Assembly: GCF_003402235.1 (NCBI RefSeq)
Contig: NZ_QEWO01000001.1
Location: 248,001-312,000 of the forward strand
Source: Parahaliea mediterranea
GTDB lineage: Bacteria; Pseudomonadota; Gammaproteobacteria; Pseudomonadales; Halieaceae
Length of the DNA stretch: 64,000 nucleotides
Reading direction: 5' to 3'
Shown: positions 18,436-26,505 of the stretch, piece after piece
Layout: each line of letters starts with the position of its first letter
Numbering within the stretch: the stretch's first letter is position 1
The notes under the pieces: generated by a model
What the model saw: the letters and a program-made list of their open reading frames with translations, nothing else
What the model was told of the DNA's origin: nothing
Database searches by the model: none
Position numbers and translations under genes: made by a program

Positions 18436-19363
18436 GGAAGGCGTTCCAGTTGACGCCGGACTCGTAGGCTTCGGCGTCCTCCAGCGAGTCCGCAGGCAGG
18501 AAGAACGTGCTGTGATCCATGGCAAGAGCGAAGTTTTCGGCCACTTCCTCGATGGTCAACTGCTTGTTGGTGCCACGGTAACCGCCAGTAACACCCAGTA
18601 ATACCCGTGCAAAGCCGCCACCACCCACACTGAACATTTCGCCGTTACAGGGGGATGCATCGTGGGCCAGCAGGCCCACTACAGGCGCCACCGCGTCCGC
18701 CGGGAAGTCCCGCGTCATGGCCGCCTCAATTTCCGGCCCCATCAGGGCGGTCATGCGGCTGGCAGCAATTGGCATGATGGCATTCACGTGTACGTTCTTG
18801 CCTTTGGCGGCACTGGCACTGGCGAGGCCACGGGTAATGCCCCACACCGCGCCCTTTGCCGCGGGGTAGCCAACGCCGCTACCCATGCCGAAAAACGAGC
18901 CGGAAGCAATGTTGACGATGCGCCCGTAGTCCCTTTCCCACATGTGCTTCCATACCGCCCGGCACAGCCGGAAGGTGCCGCCGGCGGCCACGCCAATGTC
19001 GGTATCCCATTGCTCATCGGTCACATTCCACAACGGGCCAACACCCACCACCACGCCGGCGTTGTTCACCAGAATGTCGACCTGCCCCCAGGCTTCCATG
19101 GCCTGCGCCACGATGGCTTCGGCGCCCTCGGTAGTGGCAACGCTGTCGCCATTGGCCAGTGCTTCGCCACCCAGGTCGCGAATGGCCTGTGCAGTGGCCT
19201 GCGCATAGCTTTGGTCGGCCCCTTCGCCCTGGAAGCTGCCGCCGAGGTCGTTCACCAGCACTTTGGCGCCACGGGCGGCCAGCAGCATGGCGTAGGCGCG
19301 GCCAAGGCCGCCGCCAGCGCCAGTTACTATGGCAACACGGCCTTCGAAACGATGCATGTCCAT
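18419..19363 (-). CDS. SDR of the multifunctional-enzyme-2 / (3R)-hydroxyacyl-CoA dehydrogenase type
   Basis: A 314-residue SDR, longer than the classical 250. The start VAIVTGAGGGLGRAYAMLLA and the VNDLGGSFQGEG segment are typical of the peroxisomal multifunctional enzyme 2 (17-beta-hydroxysteroid dehydrogenase 4) group and its bacterial relatives, which act on hydroxyacyl-CoA or steroid alcohols. The usual YxxxK appears as YPAAK. A C-terminal tail of about 60 residues follows the core. It is the first gene of the minus-strand operon and faces the divergent GMC oxidoreductase gene over a 225-bp promoter region. Confidence 0.86.
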   Translation of the reverse strand: MDMHRFEGRVAIVTGAGGGLGRAYAMLLAARGAKVLVNDLGGSFQGEGADQSYAQATAQAIRDLGGEALANGDSVATTEGAEAIVAQAMEAWGQVDILVNNAGVVVGVGPLWNVTDEQWDTDIGVAAGGTFRLCRAVWKHMWERDYGRIVNIASGSFFGMGSGVGYPAAKGAVWGITRGLASASAAKGKNVHVNAIMPIAASRMTALMGPEIEAAMTRDFPADAVAPVVGLLAHDASPCNGEMFSVGGGGFARVLLGVTGGYRGTNKQLTIEEVAENFALAMDHSTFFLPADSLEDAEAYESGVNWNAFREFIG

Positions 19364-19588
19364 AGTTCATTTCCCTTATTGAATACTGGCTGAATTAACG
19401 ATTATTTATTTATAGATAATATAATGATCAGGTTAGCGTGGCTTCTGAGCGAGCGTCAAGCTGCCTGCAGACTGCATAGGTAGACCGCGCCGGCATCGCC
19501 ATCATGCAAGCTGGCGGCTACCTATGCAGGCGAGCGATGGCCATGCAACATAGGCAGTTCTCAAACAACACCGATAACAAAGGGCAGG
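19364..19588. promoter_or_regulatory. Divergent promoter region between SDR operon and GMC operon
   Basis: A 225-bp gap between divergent transcription units. Bases 19390-19430 are strongly AT-rich and include TATAAT (19420-19425, plus strand) and matching AT elements for the minus strand. The half nearer the GMC gene is GC-rich and holds a long inverted repeat (separate entry). No convincing -35 box was found for the TATAAT. A purine-rich AAAGGGCAGG precedes the GMC ATG. Confidence 0.5.
19472..19529. repeat. Perfect 12-bp inverted repeat with 34-bp spacer
   Basis: CTGCATAGGTAG (19472-19483) is repeated exactly in reverse as CTACCTATGCAG (19518-19529). The spacer contains weaker internal complementarity (CCGCGCCGGC against GCTGGCGG), so the whole could fold into one long stem in RNA. 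It lies upstream of the GMC gene. It could be a two-site operator, a leader hairpin, or a trace of an inserted element. Confidence 0.6.
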
Positions 19589-21232
19589 ATGGGTAAGCGC
19601 ACAGAATGGGACGTATGCGTCATCGGCTCCGGGGCCGGTGGCGGCGTAATGGCCGAGCGCCTGTCGGCGACAGGCATGAAGGTGGTGGTGCTGGAGCGCG
19701 GCCGCCACTACAGCCCCGATGCCTTCATGCAGCAGGACGAGCTGAGCAACGTCATCCGGCAGGATTTCTTCCTGCCCGACTACCTGGAAACCCAGCGCGA
19801 AACCAGCAGTGACACTGCGGTACCAGGCAAGTACAGCCTGATGGCCCAAACGGTGGGCGGTGGTACAGTGCACTGGGGCAGCTGGAGCTGGCGCTTTCGC
19901 CCGGATGAGTTCCGGGTGGCGAGTGTGGAGGGTGAGGTTCCTGACAGCAGTTTGGCTGACTGGCCAATCAGCTACGAAGAGCTCAGCCCCTATTACGCAC
20001 AGGCCGAGCGGGCCCTTGGTGTGGCGGGCCATGCCGGCGGTAATCCTTTCGGCGCGCCAGGTCAGGCGATGTACCCCAATCCACCCCATGTGTACCGGCC
20101 GGCATCGCGGCTTATCGAGCAGGGTGCGCGGCGCCTTGCGCTTAATCCCTTTCCGATCCCCATGGCCATCAACAGCCGTATCTACGGCGGCCGGGGCAAG
20201 TGCATGAACAGCGGCTTCTGTTCCAGCTTTGGCTGCCCGGTGCAGGCCAAGGCATCGTCTTTGGCGGTTCATATCCCGGCCGCATTGGCGACAGGACATT
20301 GCACCCTGCTGGCCAACTGCCGCGCAGTGGAGTTGCTGGAAGGCGAGGGCGACCGCCTGCGTGGCGTGCGCTACCTGAACGAGCAGGGCAAAGAACAGGT
20401 GCTGCAGGCGCGGCAGGTGGTGCTGGCCGCGGGCAGTATCGGCACCACCCAGCTGCTTCTGCAATCCACCTCTGGCCGCTTCCCCCGGGGGCTGCTGAAC
20501 ACCAACGACCAGGTGGGCCGCAACCTGATGTGCCATGTGTTTGCCATGGTGAACTTCGAAATGGATGACCCAAGCCACAGTGCGCTGGGGCCTCCGGGCA
20601 ACGTCGCGGTGGATGACTTTCACCCCTCAAACGCCAGCCGGGGCTTTATTCGCGGTGGTGTGATTGGTGAGGCCATCGAAGCCACGCCGATAGTCAGCGC
20701 GCTCAAGGCCGCGAGCTACCTGGGGCGCTCGCAGCGTGTATGGGGCCACGATCTCAGCGACTACCTGGCGCGTTACCCGTACATTGGCGGCCTGATTATG
20801 GTGGGGGAGGACCTGCCCGTGGCCAGCAACCGGATTGACCTCGACCCCGAGCATCGCGACAGCCAGGGCCTGGCCGTGGCGCGCATCACTCACCGGCGCC
20901 ACGACAACGACATTCGCCTGGCGCGCTATTTTGAAAAGCGCATGGCAGACATTGCCGAAGCCGGCGGCGCGCGAAGAACCTGGGCGACCGACTACACCGG
21001 CGTCAAAACCGGCTCTGGCCACATCATGGGTACCTGCCGCATGGGCAATGACCCGCAAACCAGCGTTCTCAACCGCTGGTGCCGGGCCCATGAGGTCAAG
21101 AACCTCTGGGTGGTGGATGGTAGCTGCTTCCCCACATCCGGCGGCTACAACCCGACCCTCACTATTTATGCCAATGCCTACCGCGTGGCGGATCACTTCA
21201 TAGCACTGAATAGCCGGGGGGAATTGAGCTGA
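19589..21232 (+). CDS. GMC-family FAD oxidoreductase (large subunit of a sugar/glycoside dehydrogenase)
   Basis: A 547-residue GMC oxidoreductase. It begins with the FAD-binding CVIGSGAGGGVMAERL and has GGGTVHWGSWSWRF near residue 90. The C-terminal catalytic His and Asn are in SGHIMGTCRMG and GGYNPTLTIYA. The stop overlaps the start of a gluconate-2-dehydrogenase subunit 3-like gene (TGATG), so the two form a heterodimer like the periplasmic gluconate, fructose and glycoside-3-dehydrogenases. Such enzymes oxidise a sugar hydroxyl and pass electrons to a cytochrome or quinone. The large subunit has no signal peptide and would be co-exported with the Tat-type small subunit. Substrate inferred to be a glycoside. 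Confidence 0.88.
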   Translation: MGKRTEWDVCVIGSGAGGGVMAERLSATGMKVVVLERGRHYSPDAFMQQDELSNVIRQDFFLPDYLETQRETSSDTAVPGKYSLMAQTVGGGTVHWGSWSWRFRPDEFRVASVEGEVPDSSLADWPISYEELSPYYAQAERALGVAGHAGGNPFGAPGQAMYPNPPHVYRPASRLIEQGARRLALNPFPIPMAINSRIYGGRGKCMNSGFCSSFGCPVQAKASSLAVHIPAALATGHCTLLANCRAVELLEGEGDRLRGVRYLNEQGKEQVLQARQVVLAAGSIGTTQLLLQSTSGRFPRGLLNTNDQVGRNLMCHVFAMVNFEMDDPSHSALGPPGNVAVDDFHPSNASRGFIRGGVIGEAIEATPIVSALKAASYLGRSQRVWGHDLSDYLARYPYIGGLIMVGEDLPVASNRIDLDPEHRDSQGLAVARITHRRHDNDIRLARYFEKRMADIAEAGGARRTWATDYTGVKTGSGHIMGTCRMGNDPQTSVLNRWCRAHEVKNLWVVDGSCFPTSGGYNPTLTIYANAYRVADHFIALNSRGELS

Positions 21233-21795
21233 TGGATCGCCGTCATTTTCTCAAACTCACCGCCGCCAGCCTGGCGAGCGCCATGGCGGCGCACCCGCAG
21301 GCGCTGCTGGCGGCTGCCGCGTCACACCGCCCGGCGGTGCTGCATGTGGATGAATTGCAAACACTGGAGGCTGCCTGCGACCTGCTGCTGCCGCCAGTGA
21401 ATGGCATCAGTGTGCGCGATGCCGGCGTGGTCAACTTCATCGACAAGCTGCTGTTGCACGAAGGGGCAGATCAACTGCCCCTGTACCGCAGCGGGCTGGG
21501 CCTGTTCAGGGCAGCGGCCCGGGCGGCGGGTGCAGACAACTGGAGTGCCTTGGCGGCAGCGACCAAACAGCGCTTTTTAGAGCAACTTGAGGACGGGCAC
21601 CTGGCCCATTCGCCAGCAGAGCAGCAGGCCCTGTTCCAGAGCCTGCGCTTTAACACCCTGCTGGGTTTTCTGGCGGCGCCGCGTCACGGAGCAAATCAGC
21701 ACAGCGCCGGCTGGCAAGCCATCGGGTTTCCCGGCCACCTGCACTACCAGGGCGGAGTCAGTGATGCCGACGTTGCCGGCTTGCCACCGCACTAG
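21232..21795 (+). CDS. Gluconate 2-dehydrogenase subunit 3-like small subunit (Tat-type signal)
   Basis: A 187-residue protein that starts with a twin-arginine-like signal, RRHFLKLTAASLASAMA, followed by a mature part starting near residue 30. The body shows the Gluconate_2-dh3 pattern ETLEAACDLLLP-like at 43-53 and a W/G-rich end (GWQAIGFPGHLHYQGG). This family accompanies GMC flavoproteins and carries them through the Tat system. It overlaps the upstream GMC gene by one base. It ends 5 bp before the convergent MDR gene, leaving no room for a separate terminator. Confidence 0.85.
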   Translation: MDRRHFLKLTAASLASAMAAHPQALLAAAASHRPAVLHVDELQTLEAACDLLLPPVNGISVRDAGVVNFIDKLLLHEGADQLPLYRSGLGLFRAAARAAGADNWSALAAATKQRFLEQLEDGHLAHSPAEQQALFQSLRFNTLLGFLAAPRHGANQHSAGWQAIGFPGHLHYQGGVSDADVAGLPPH

Positions 21796-21800
21796 CTTGC

Positions 21801-22742
21801 TCAGGGGTTGAAGGCGACCTTGATGGCGCCGCTCGCGCGATCCGCCGCGATATTAAAGGCTTCCGGGGCTGCCTCCAGGGGCAGTCGGTGGGTGATGAGC
21901 GTTGGCGCAATCAGCGGGTTGCGGGCCAGCGCCGCCGCCGCAATTTCTACGTCCCGCACCAACCCCTGACGCGCCTGTGCCATGGAGGTGACGGTGCGCA
22001 ATTCCTTCATCATCATCTGCATGGCGGGCATGGTCAGCCCGCCCCAGTACGAGGCCAGCATGAGAATCGTCGCGCCCGGGCGGCACAGGTTGGCCGCCTG
22101 CTCCATGGCGGCATCAGTGCCGGCGCAGTCGATGACCAGGTCAAAGTCGTCCAGTTCACCGTCCAGGGTTGCCCCCAGGATTTCGCCCGCGCGCAACTGG
22201 GCGTCGTGGCGCGCAAAAAGATGCACCTGGCTCGTTGCCTGGCGCGCGATGGCCACAGCGCACTGGCCGATGCTGCCGCCGCCGATGACCGCCACCTTGT
22301 GCTTGTCGCTGATGCCCGCCAGGGCGATACCCCGCACGGCAACCGACAGCGGCTCCACCAGGCAGGCATCTTCCGCGCGGACCCCGCCGGGCAGGGGCAC
22401 CAGACACTTGGCGGGCACTATCAATTCCTCCGTCATGCCGCCATCACGGCCCACGCCCATCACCGCCTCGGTGCCGCGAATGCACAGGTTGTAGTCGCCG
22501 CGTACGCAGCGTTCGCAGTGCCCACAGTACACCGTAGGCTCTATGGCAACCGGCGTTCCGTCCTCTGCAATGCCGGCAATTTCATGGCCAAGGGTGAAGG
22601 GAATAGGGAAGCCCTGCTGCCAGAAGTGCAAATCCGACCCGCAGATACCCGCGGAGGCAATGCGCACGCGCACGCCTTCGCCGGATGGGGCTGGTACATC
22701 GTGGACGCAGACTTCGTGGTTGTGACAGCGGACGGCTTTCAT
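21801..22742 (-). CDS. Zinc-dependent medium-chain (MDR) alcohol/polyol dehydrogenase
   Basis: A 313-residue MDR protein. It has the catalytic zinc site GICGSDLHFW with GHEIAG, the four-cysteine structural zinc lobe CGHCERCVRGDYNLC (near 73-87), and the NAD(P)-binding VIGGGSIGQ. It is slightly shorter than the usual 340-350. Relatives are threonine, sorbitol and galactitol dehydrogenases. It is divergent from the TonB receptor and shares a 316-bp regulatory region holding a LacI-type operator, so it is probably induced with it. It may oxidise or reduce a sugar from the imported glycoside. Confidence 0.86.
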   Translation of the reverse strand: MKAVRCHNHEVCVHDVPAPSGEGVRVRIASAGICGSDLHFWQQGFPIPFTLGHEIAGIAEDGTPVAIEPTVYCGHCERCVRGDYNLCIRGTEAVMGVGRDGGMTEELIVPAKCLVPLPGGVRAEDACLVEPLSVAVRGIALAGISDKHKVAVIGGGSIGQCAVAIARQATSQVHLFARHDAQLRAGEILGATLDGELDDFDLVIDCAGTDAAMEQAANLCRPGATILMLASYWGGLTMPAMQMMMKELRTVTSMAQARQGLVRDVEIAAAALARNPLIAPTLITHRLPLEAAPEAFNIAADRASGAIKVAFNP

Positions 22743-22913
22743 GTTGGCAATGCCTCTTGAATTTGAAGGGTGATATTATCTTAATGGTAAGAATAAATCA
22801 CATACTGAGCCCTGCGTCCCGGCAAAAAAGGGCAATTAAAGGGCGGCAATCGGCGTTTAAAGGGGTGATCAAGGAGGCGACCAGGGAGCGCGATCACGGG
22901 GCTTGCAAACACC

Positions 22914-22931
22914 AATGTATACGTTTACATT
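22914..22931. promoter_or_regulatory. LacI-family-type operator
   Basis: AATGTATACGTTTACATT is an 18-bp palindrome with a single mismatched base pair and a central CG. The form TGTAWACGTWTACA is the classic LacI/GalR-family operator shape. It overlaps the -35 box of the plus-strand promoter, so a bound repressor would block the TonB receptor operon. No LacI-type gene lies in the window. Confidence 0.65.
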
Positions 22932-22953
22932 TCTCCCGCGGCCACATTATATT
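22924..22953 (+). promoter_or_regulatory. Sigma-70-type promoter for the TonB receptor operon
   Basis: TTTACA (22924-22929) and TATATT (22948-22953) are separated by 18 bp, each one or two bases off consensus. The -35 lies within the palindromic operator. The transcript would start near 22960, about 100 bases before the receptor ATG. Confidence 0.5.
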
Positions 22954-23058
22954 ATCAATTAGATATATATAACCAAGGGCCCAGCCGGCACTCTGCCCAT
23001 GAGTGGAAATCCGGGCCGACACAATAATCCTTATAACGGTTCGCGCAGGAGTACTGCA

Positions 23059-25488
23059 ATGTACAAGCCCCATCAACTGGCGACAGCCGTCGCCACAGCC
23101 CTGATATCACTGAACAGTGGTTCGGCCAGCGGTCAAACAACGGGTGCCGGTGAAGCTGGCATGCTGGAAGAGGTTATCGTCACCGCGCAACGCCGCGCCG
23201 AAAGCCTGCAAGATGTACCGATGACAGTGACGGCCATAACCCCCCAGGATATCGCCGACTACAATCTGTTCCGTTTCGAGGATCTTCAGCAATTGTCGCC
23301 GGGGCTATCGCTGGAAGGCGGTGACGGCTTCGGGGCTGTCGCACAGGTGCGGGGGGTTGGCTTTGACTCACAGGCCTCGGCGGCACCCGCGGTGGATGTG
23401 TACATCAACGAAACACCCGTCGACGCCAACTACGCCTTTCAAAGCATTTATGATGTTGGCCAGGTGGAGGTACTGCGCGGGCCGCAGGGGACATTGCGCG
23501 GGCGCCCGGCACCCGGAGGGGCAATCACTGTCACCACCCGTCGCCCGGACCTGGACGCTCTCGGAGGGTATGTCTCAGCTTCTGGCGGCGACCAGGGGGC
23601 GCGCAACTACCAGGGCGCCATTAACGTGCCAATCCTTCGCGACAGCCTGGCGTTGCGGGTGGCGGGCATGTTTGACGAAGATGAGGGGAACCGGGTCAAG
23701 AGCGCCAACTCCGGCATCGTCTCGGAACGCGAAACCCGCAGCTGGCGCGCTACGCTGTTGTGGGCGCCTACGGACTACTTCGACGCATCGCTGACTCACC
23801 AGTGGCTGGAATCCGAGCGAACCAACATGGTTGAAGTGAACGGCCCCGGTGCCGGTTACAACGGCCCGGCGATTGGTAACCGCCGCGGTGTATCGGTCAT
23901 GGAGGGGCCATCGGGTGGGCCGCAGGAGTTCAATGTTACTACCCTTCAAATGTCGCTGGAAATTCCCCGCCATGTGCTCATCTATAACGGGGCCTACCAG
24001 GACAACTCCTTTGACATCGACCGCGAGCAGGATACCGCCAATGCCGTTGTAGGCTGGACTGAGCCGCAGAAAACGGTGTCGGCCTTCGAAGTGGATTCGC
24101 ACGAGTTGCGGTTGGAATCGGATACCCCCGATGCCTTTGCCGACTACCTGATTGGTCTCTGGTACATGAAAACAGACACTTCGACCACCTTCGAGCAGTT
24201 TTCCCCGCTGGATGGCGCCTTTGGTTCTCCACTGGCCCCAGACAGCCTGGGTGGCGCAAACCCCGACTATCTCATTGCCGTAGACGGCAGTATTCCGATT
24301 GTCATGGAAGAATATGCCATTTACAGCAACACCACCCTGCATCTGAGCGAGCAGACCGACCTCCAAATAGGCGTGCGTTACCTGGAGACGGAGGAGGAGC
24401 GCTCCCAGACCATTACCACCAGTGAGGCGGAAATCGCCATCGGCATTGCACCCGGCGCTCCCCTGAACGGACTCTGCGGCAGTCTGGTAGGCCTCGGTGT
24501 CGGCTTTAACGGTGACGAGACGTATAACGGCTACTGTGATCTGGTGCTGGCGGGGTCAAGTTTCACCCAGCCAGCGTCACAGAAGCAGGATGCCTGGGTT
24601 TACACTGCATCACTCAAACATGAATTCAGTGATGAGGTAATGGCCTACCTGACCTATGGCCACACCTGGCGCCCGGCCGGTGTCACGGTCGGCGTAACAG
24701 CGCCGGTATCGGAAGACCTTATCCAGGGCGATGCCGAGGAGTCTGACTCCTACGAGATCGGCTTGCGCTCAGACCTGATGGATCGCACCCTGCGGGTAAA
24801 CGCATCACTGTTTCATCAGCAATTTGACAATTTTATTGGCCGCTTCAATGACATCCCCTATATCGGCGCGGGCGACACCATACAATCCGGCGGCTTCACC
24901 TACCCGGGGGATGCCACAGTCGACGGTTTTGAGCTGGAAGTGGCCTACAGCATCAATGACAGTTGGTGGGTTCAGCTCAATACCGCCTATGCGGACGGCA
25001 CGTTTGACGATGCGAGCGTTCCCTGCCGTGACACCAACCTGGATGGCGAACCAGATTCCGGTGACATCGGCAATCTGACCCTGGAGGATTTCGGCGGCAA
25101 TTCGGTTATCTACTGCAATGTAGACACGCGCATCGCCACGACGCCGAAATGGTCCGGCGTGCTGCAGACGGAATACAGTTTTAACCTGTTTTCAAGCGAC
25201 GCGTATGTGCGTGCACTCTACAACTACTACGGAGCGCAAGAAGATACCGGCATGGACTTCGAGGCAGACGCTTACGGCATTCTGAATCTGTTTGCCGGTA
25301 TTCGCGGTGTTAATTCCCCATGGGAAGTGAGCGTCTGGGCCAAGAACCTTCTCGATGAGGATCAGTACCTTGATCGCGGCGAAGCACAGACGTACTACGG
25401 CACCTTCGAAGCCGGCTATTACGGTGTTCGCTTTGTACCCGAGCGCGAGATCGGGGTGACCTTGAGGTACGCCTTTGGCAATGGCTAA
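23059..25488 (+). CDS. TonB-dependent outer-membrane receptor
   Basis: An 809-residue TonB-dependent receptor. The chosen ATG follows AGGAG by 7 bases and begins a signal peptide ending near SGSASGQ (residues 1-26). Next come a TonB-box-like segment LEEVIVTAQRR and the plug domain with VEVLRGPQGTLRGRPAPGG. The 22-strand-type barrel ends FVPEREIGVTLRYAFGNG. The barrel is of the sphingomonad/Cellvibrionales kind often linked to uptake of complex carbohydrates, steroids or plant compounds. It opens the operon with the second dehydrogenase pair, ThuA and epimerase genes, and so most likely imports their glycoside substrate. It is controlled by the upstream operator. Confidence 0.92.
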   Translation: MYKPHQLATAVATALISLNSGSASGQTTGAGEAGMLEEVIVTAQRRAESLQDVPMTVTAITPQDIADYNLFRFEDLQQLSPGLSLEGGDGFGAVAQVRGVGFDSQASAAPAVDVYINETPVDANYAFQSIYDVGQVEVLRGPQGTLRGRPAPGGAITVTTRRPDLDALGGYVSASGGDQGARNYQGAINVPILRDSLALRVAGMFDEDEGNRVKSANSGIVSERETRSWRATLLWAPTDYFDASLTHQWLESERTNMVEVNGPGAGYNGPAIGNRRGVSVMEGPSGGPQEFNVTTLQMSLEIPRHVLIYNGAYQDNSFDIDREQDTANAVVGWTEPQKTVSAFEVDSHELRLESDTPDAFADYLIGLWYMKTDTSTTFEQFSPLDGAFGSPLAPDSLGGANPDYLIAVDGSIPIVMEEYAIYSNTTLHLSEQTDLQIGVRYLETEEERSQTITTSEAEIAIGIAPGAPLNGLCGSLVGLGVGFNGDETYNGYCDLVLAGSSFTQPASQKQDAWVYTASLKHEFSDEVMAYLTYGHTWRPAGVTVGVTAPVSEDLIQGDAEESDSYEIGLRSDLMDRTLRVNASLFHQQFDNFIGRFNDIPYIGAGDTIQSGGFTYPGDATVDGFELEVAYSINDSWWVQLNTAYADGTFDDASVPCRDTNLDGEPDSGDIGNLTLEDFGGNSVIYCNVDTRIATTPKWSGVLQTEYSFNLFSSDAYVRALYNYYGAQEDTGMDFEADAYGILNLFAGIRGVNSPWEVSVWAKNLLDEDQYLDRGEAQTYYGTFEAGYYGVRFVPEREIGVTLRYAFGNG

Positions 25489-25542
25489 GTGTTCTCGCCC
25501 ATAGCGGCAGCGAGCGCTTTTTGGTGCCATGACTGCAAAGCC

Positions 25543-25881
25543 ATGGCACATTTTTCCTTTTTGAACCGTGTGGTGAATACTGTGATGAGATACCGCCCTG
25601 GCAACCAGCGTCGCCGGCTCATTCTGGGCATTGTCGTTGCGCTGTTTTTCAGGTTTCTGTTGGTTCCAACCGCCTGGATGTTCTACGAGCTTTACCATCT
25701 CACCGGCTGGAATGTGGTGTACTGGGGTTACAGCCTGTTCAAGGTAGGCGGCTATTACTTCAACCACTGGCCGTACCAGACATTCACATGCATTGCACTG
25801 GGACTCATCATAGCCGTGCCGTGGCGACGCCTGCTGTGCTTCGCCCGAAAAAACGTAGCAACAGAGGTGTCCCAACAATGA
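25543..25881 (+). CDS. Small membrane protein of unknown function
   Basis: About 112 residues with two hydrophobic segments, LILGIVVALFFRFLLVPTAW and TCIALGLIIAVPW, and an aromatic-rich loop between them (WNVVYWGYSLFKVGGYYF). I do not recognise the family. The gene sits between the TonB receptor and the Tat-signal small subunit, and its stop overlaps the start of the latter (ATGA), which argues that it is real and translated. The start is uncertain: an ATG at 25585 is also possible and neither has a good ribosome-binding site. It could anchor the dehydrogenase or pass electrons to quinone, but no heme ligands stand out. Confidence 0.6.
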   Translation: MAHFSFLNRVVNTVMRYRPGNQRRRLILGIVVALFFRFLLVPTAWMFYELYHLTGWNVVYWGYSLFKVGGYYFNHWPYQTFTCIALGLIIAVPWRRLLCFARKNVATEVSQQ

Positions 25882-26495
25882 ATCGACGTGAATTCATGCA
25901 ATGTGCAGCGCTGCTGGTGAGCGGCGTTGCCGCCACGCGCATCAGCATGGCGTTGAGCGACGAGCAGAAGCACTACCTGGCTCGGGCAAACTACAACCGC
26001 ACACCTGCCAACTACTTTAACGAAGCCCAGCGACGCACAGTCGCCGCGGTTGCAGAAACCATCATGCCAGCCACCGATACGCCCGGCGCGATTGATGCCG
26101 GTGTGCCGGGTTTCATCGAGAACATGGTGCAAGACTGGCTAAACAACGCGGAGCGGGCCATTTTTGACCAGGGCCTGGCTGAGTTGATGGCCAGCACGCA
26201 GCGCTCGTACGGGAAGAGTTTCGAAATGCTTGAACCCGCGCAACAAAGCGACTGTCTGGAAGCGCTTGAATCGGCGGCCAGTGACTCCGCCTGGTACGAC
26301 TTTGGCAATACGCAACGTGTTTTTGTCAGTGATGCGCCTTTTATTTGCCAGATGAAAGAATTGACCATCTGGGGCTTTTTCACCTCTGAAGCAGGTGCAA
26401 CGCAGGTACTGCGCTACGAAGCCATGCCCATGACCTTCGATGGTAACCGAGAACTTGGCCCTGACGACAGTAGTTGGGCCGGTACCCCTTACTAG
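25878..26495 (+). CDS. Gluconate 2-dehydrogenase subunit 3-like small subunit (Tat-type signal), second copy
   Basis: A 205-residue protein starting with a twin-arginine-type signal, NRREFMQCAALLVSGVAA. The body is a clear Gluconate_2-dh3 domain: TVAAVAETIMPATDTPGAIDAG, then the C-terminal MKELTIWGFFTSEAGATQVLRYE. The ATG overlaps the preceding stop (ATGA), which decides the start. It precedes its GMC partner here, whereas in the 19.6-21.8 kb pair the small subunit follows. It should bind and export the GMC subunit encoded 10 bp downstream. Confidence 0.88.
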   Translation: MNRREFMQCAALLVSGVAATRISMALSDEQKHYLARANYNRTPANYFNEAQRRTVAAVAETIMPATDTPGAIDAGVPGFIENMVQDWLNNAERAIFDQGLAELMASTQRSYGKSFEMLEPAQQSDCLEALESAASDSAWYDFGNTQRVFVSDAPFICQMKELTIWGFFTSEAGATQVLRYEAMPMTFDGNRELGPDDSSWAGTPY

Positions 26496-26505
26496 CGAGT
26501 TGAGA

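Larger units (their letters stand above)
22743..23058. other. Intergenic region with divergent promoters (MDR gene / TonB receptor)
   Basis: This is the only gap above 300 bp in the window. It holds an AT-rich stretch near the MDR start (22765-22800), a purine-rich middle (22860-22890), a near-palindromic LacI-type operator (22914-22931), a plus-strand promoter (22924-22953), and a leader of about 95 bases with an AGGAG ribosome-binding site at 23047-23051. The open frames inside it have no support as genes. Confidence 0.7.

Noticed and set aside
22685-22972. 95-codon plus-strand frame in the MDR/TonB intergenic region
   Set aside because: It overlaps the MDR gene start, the operator and the promoter, and has no protein-like features.
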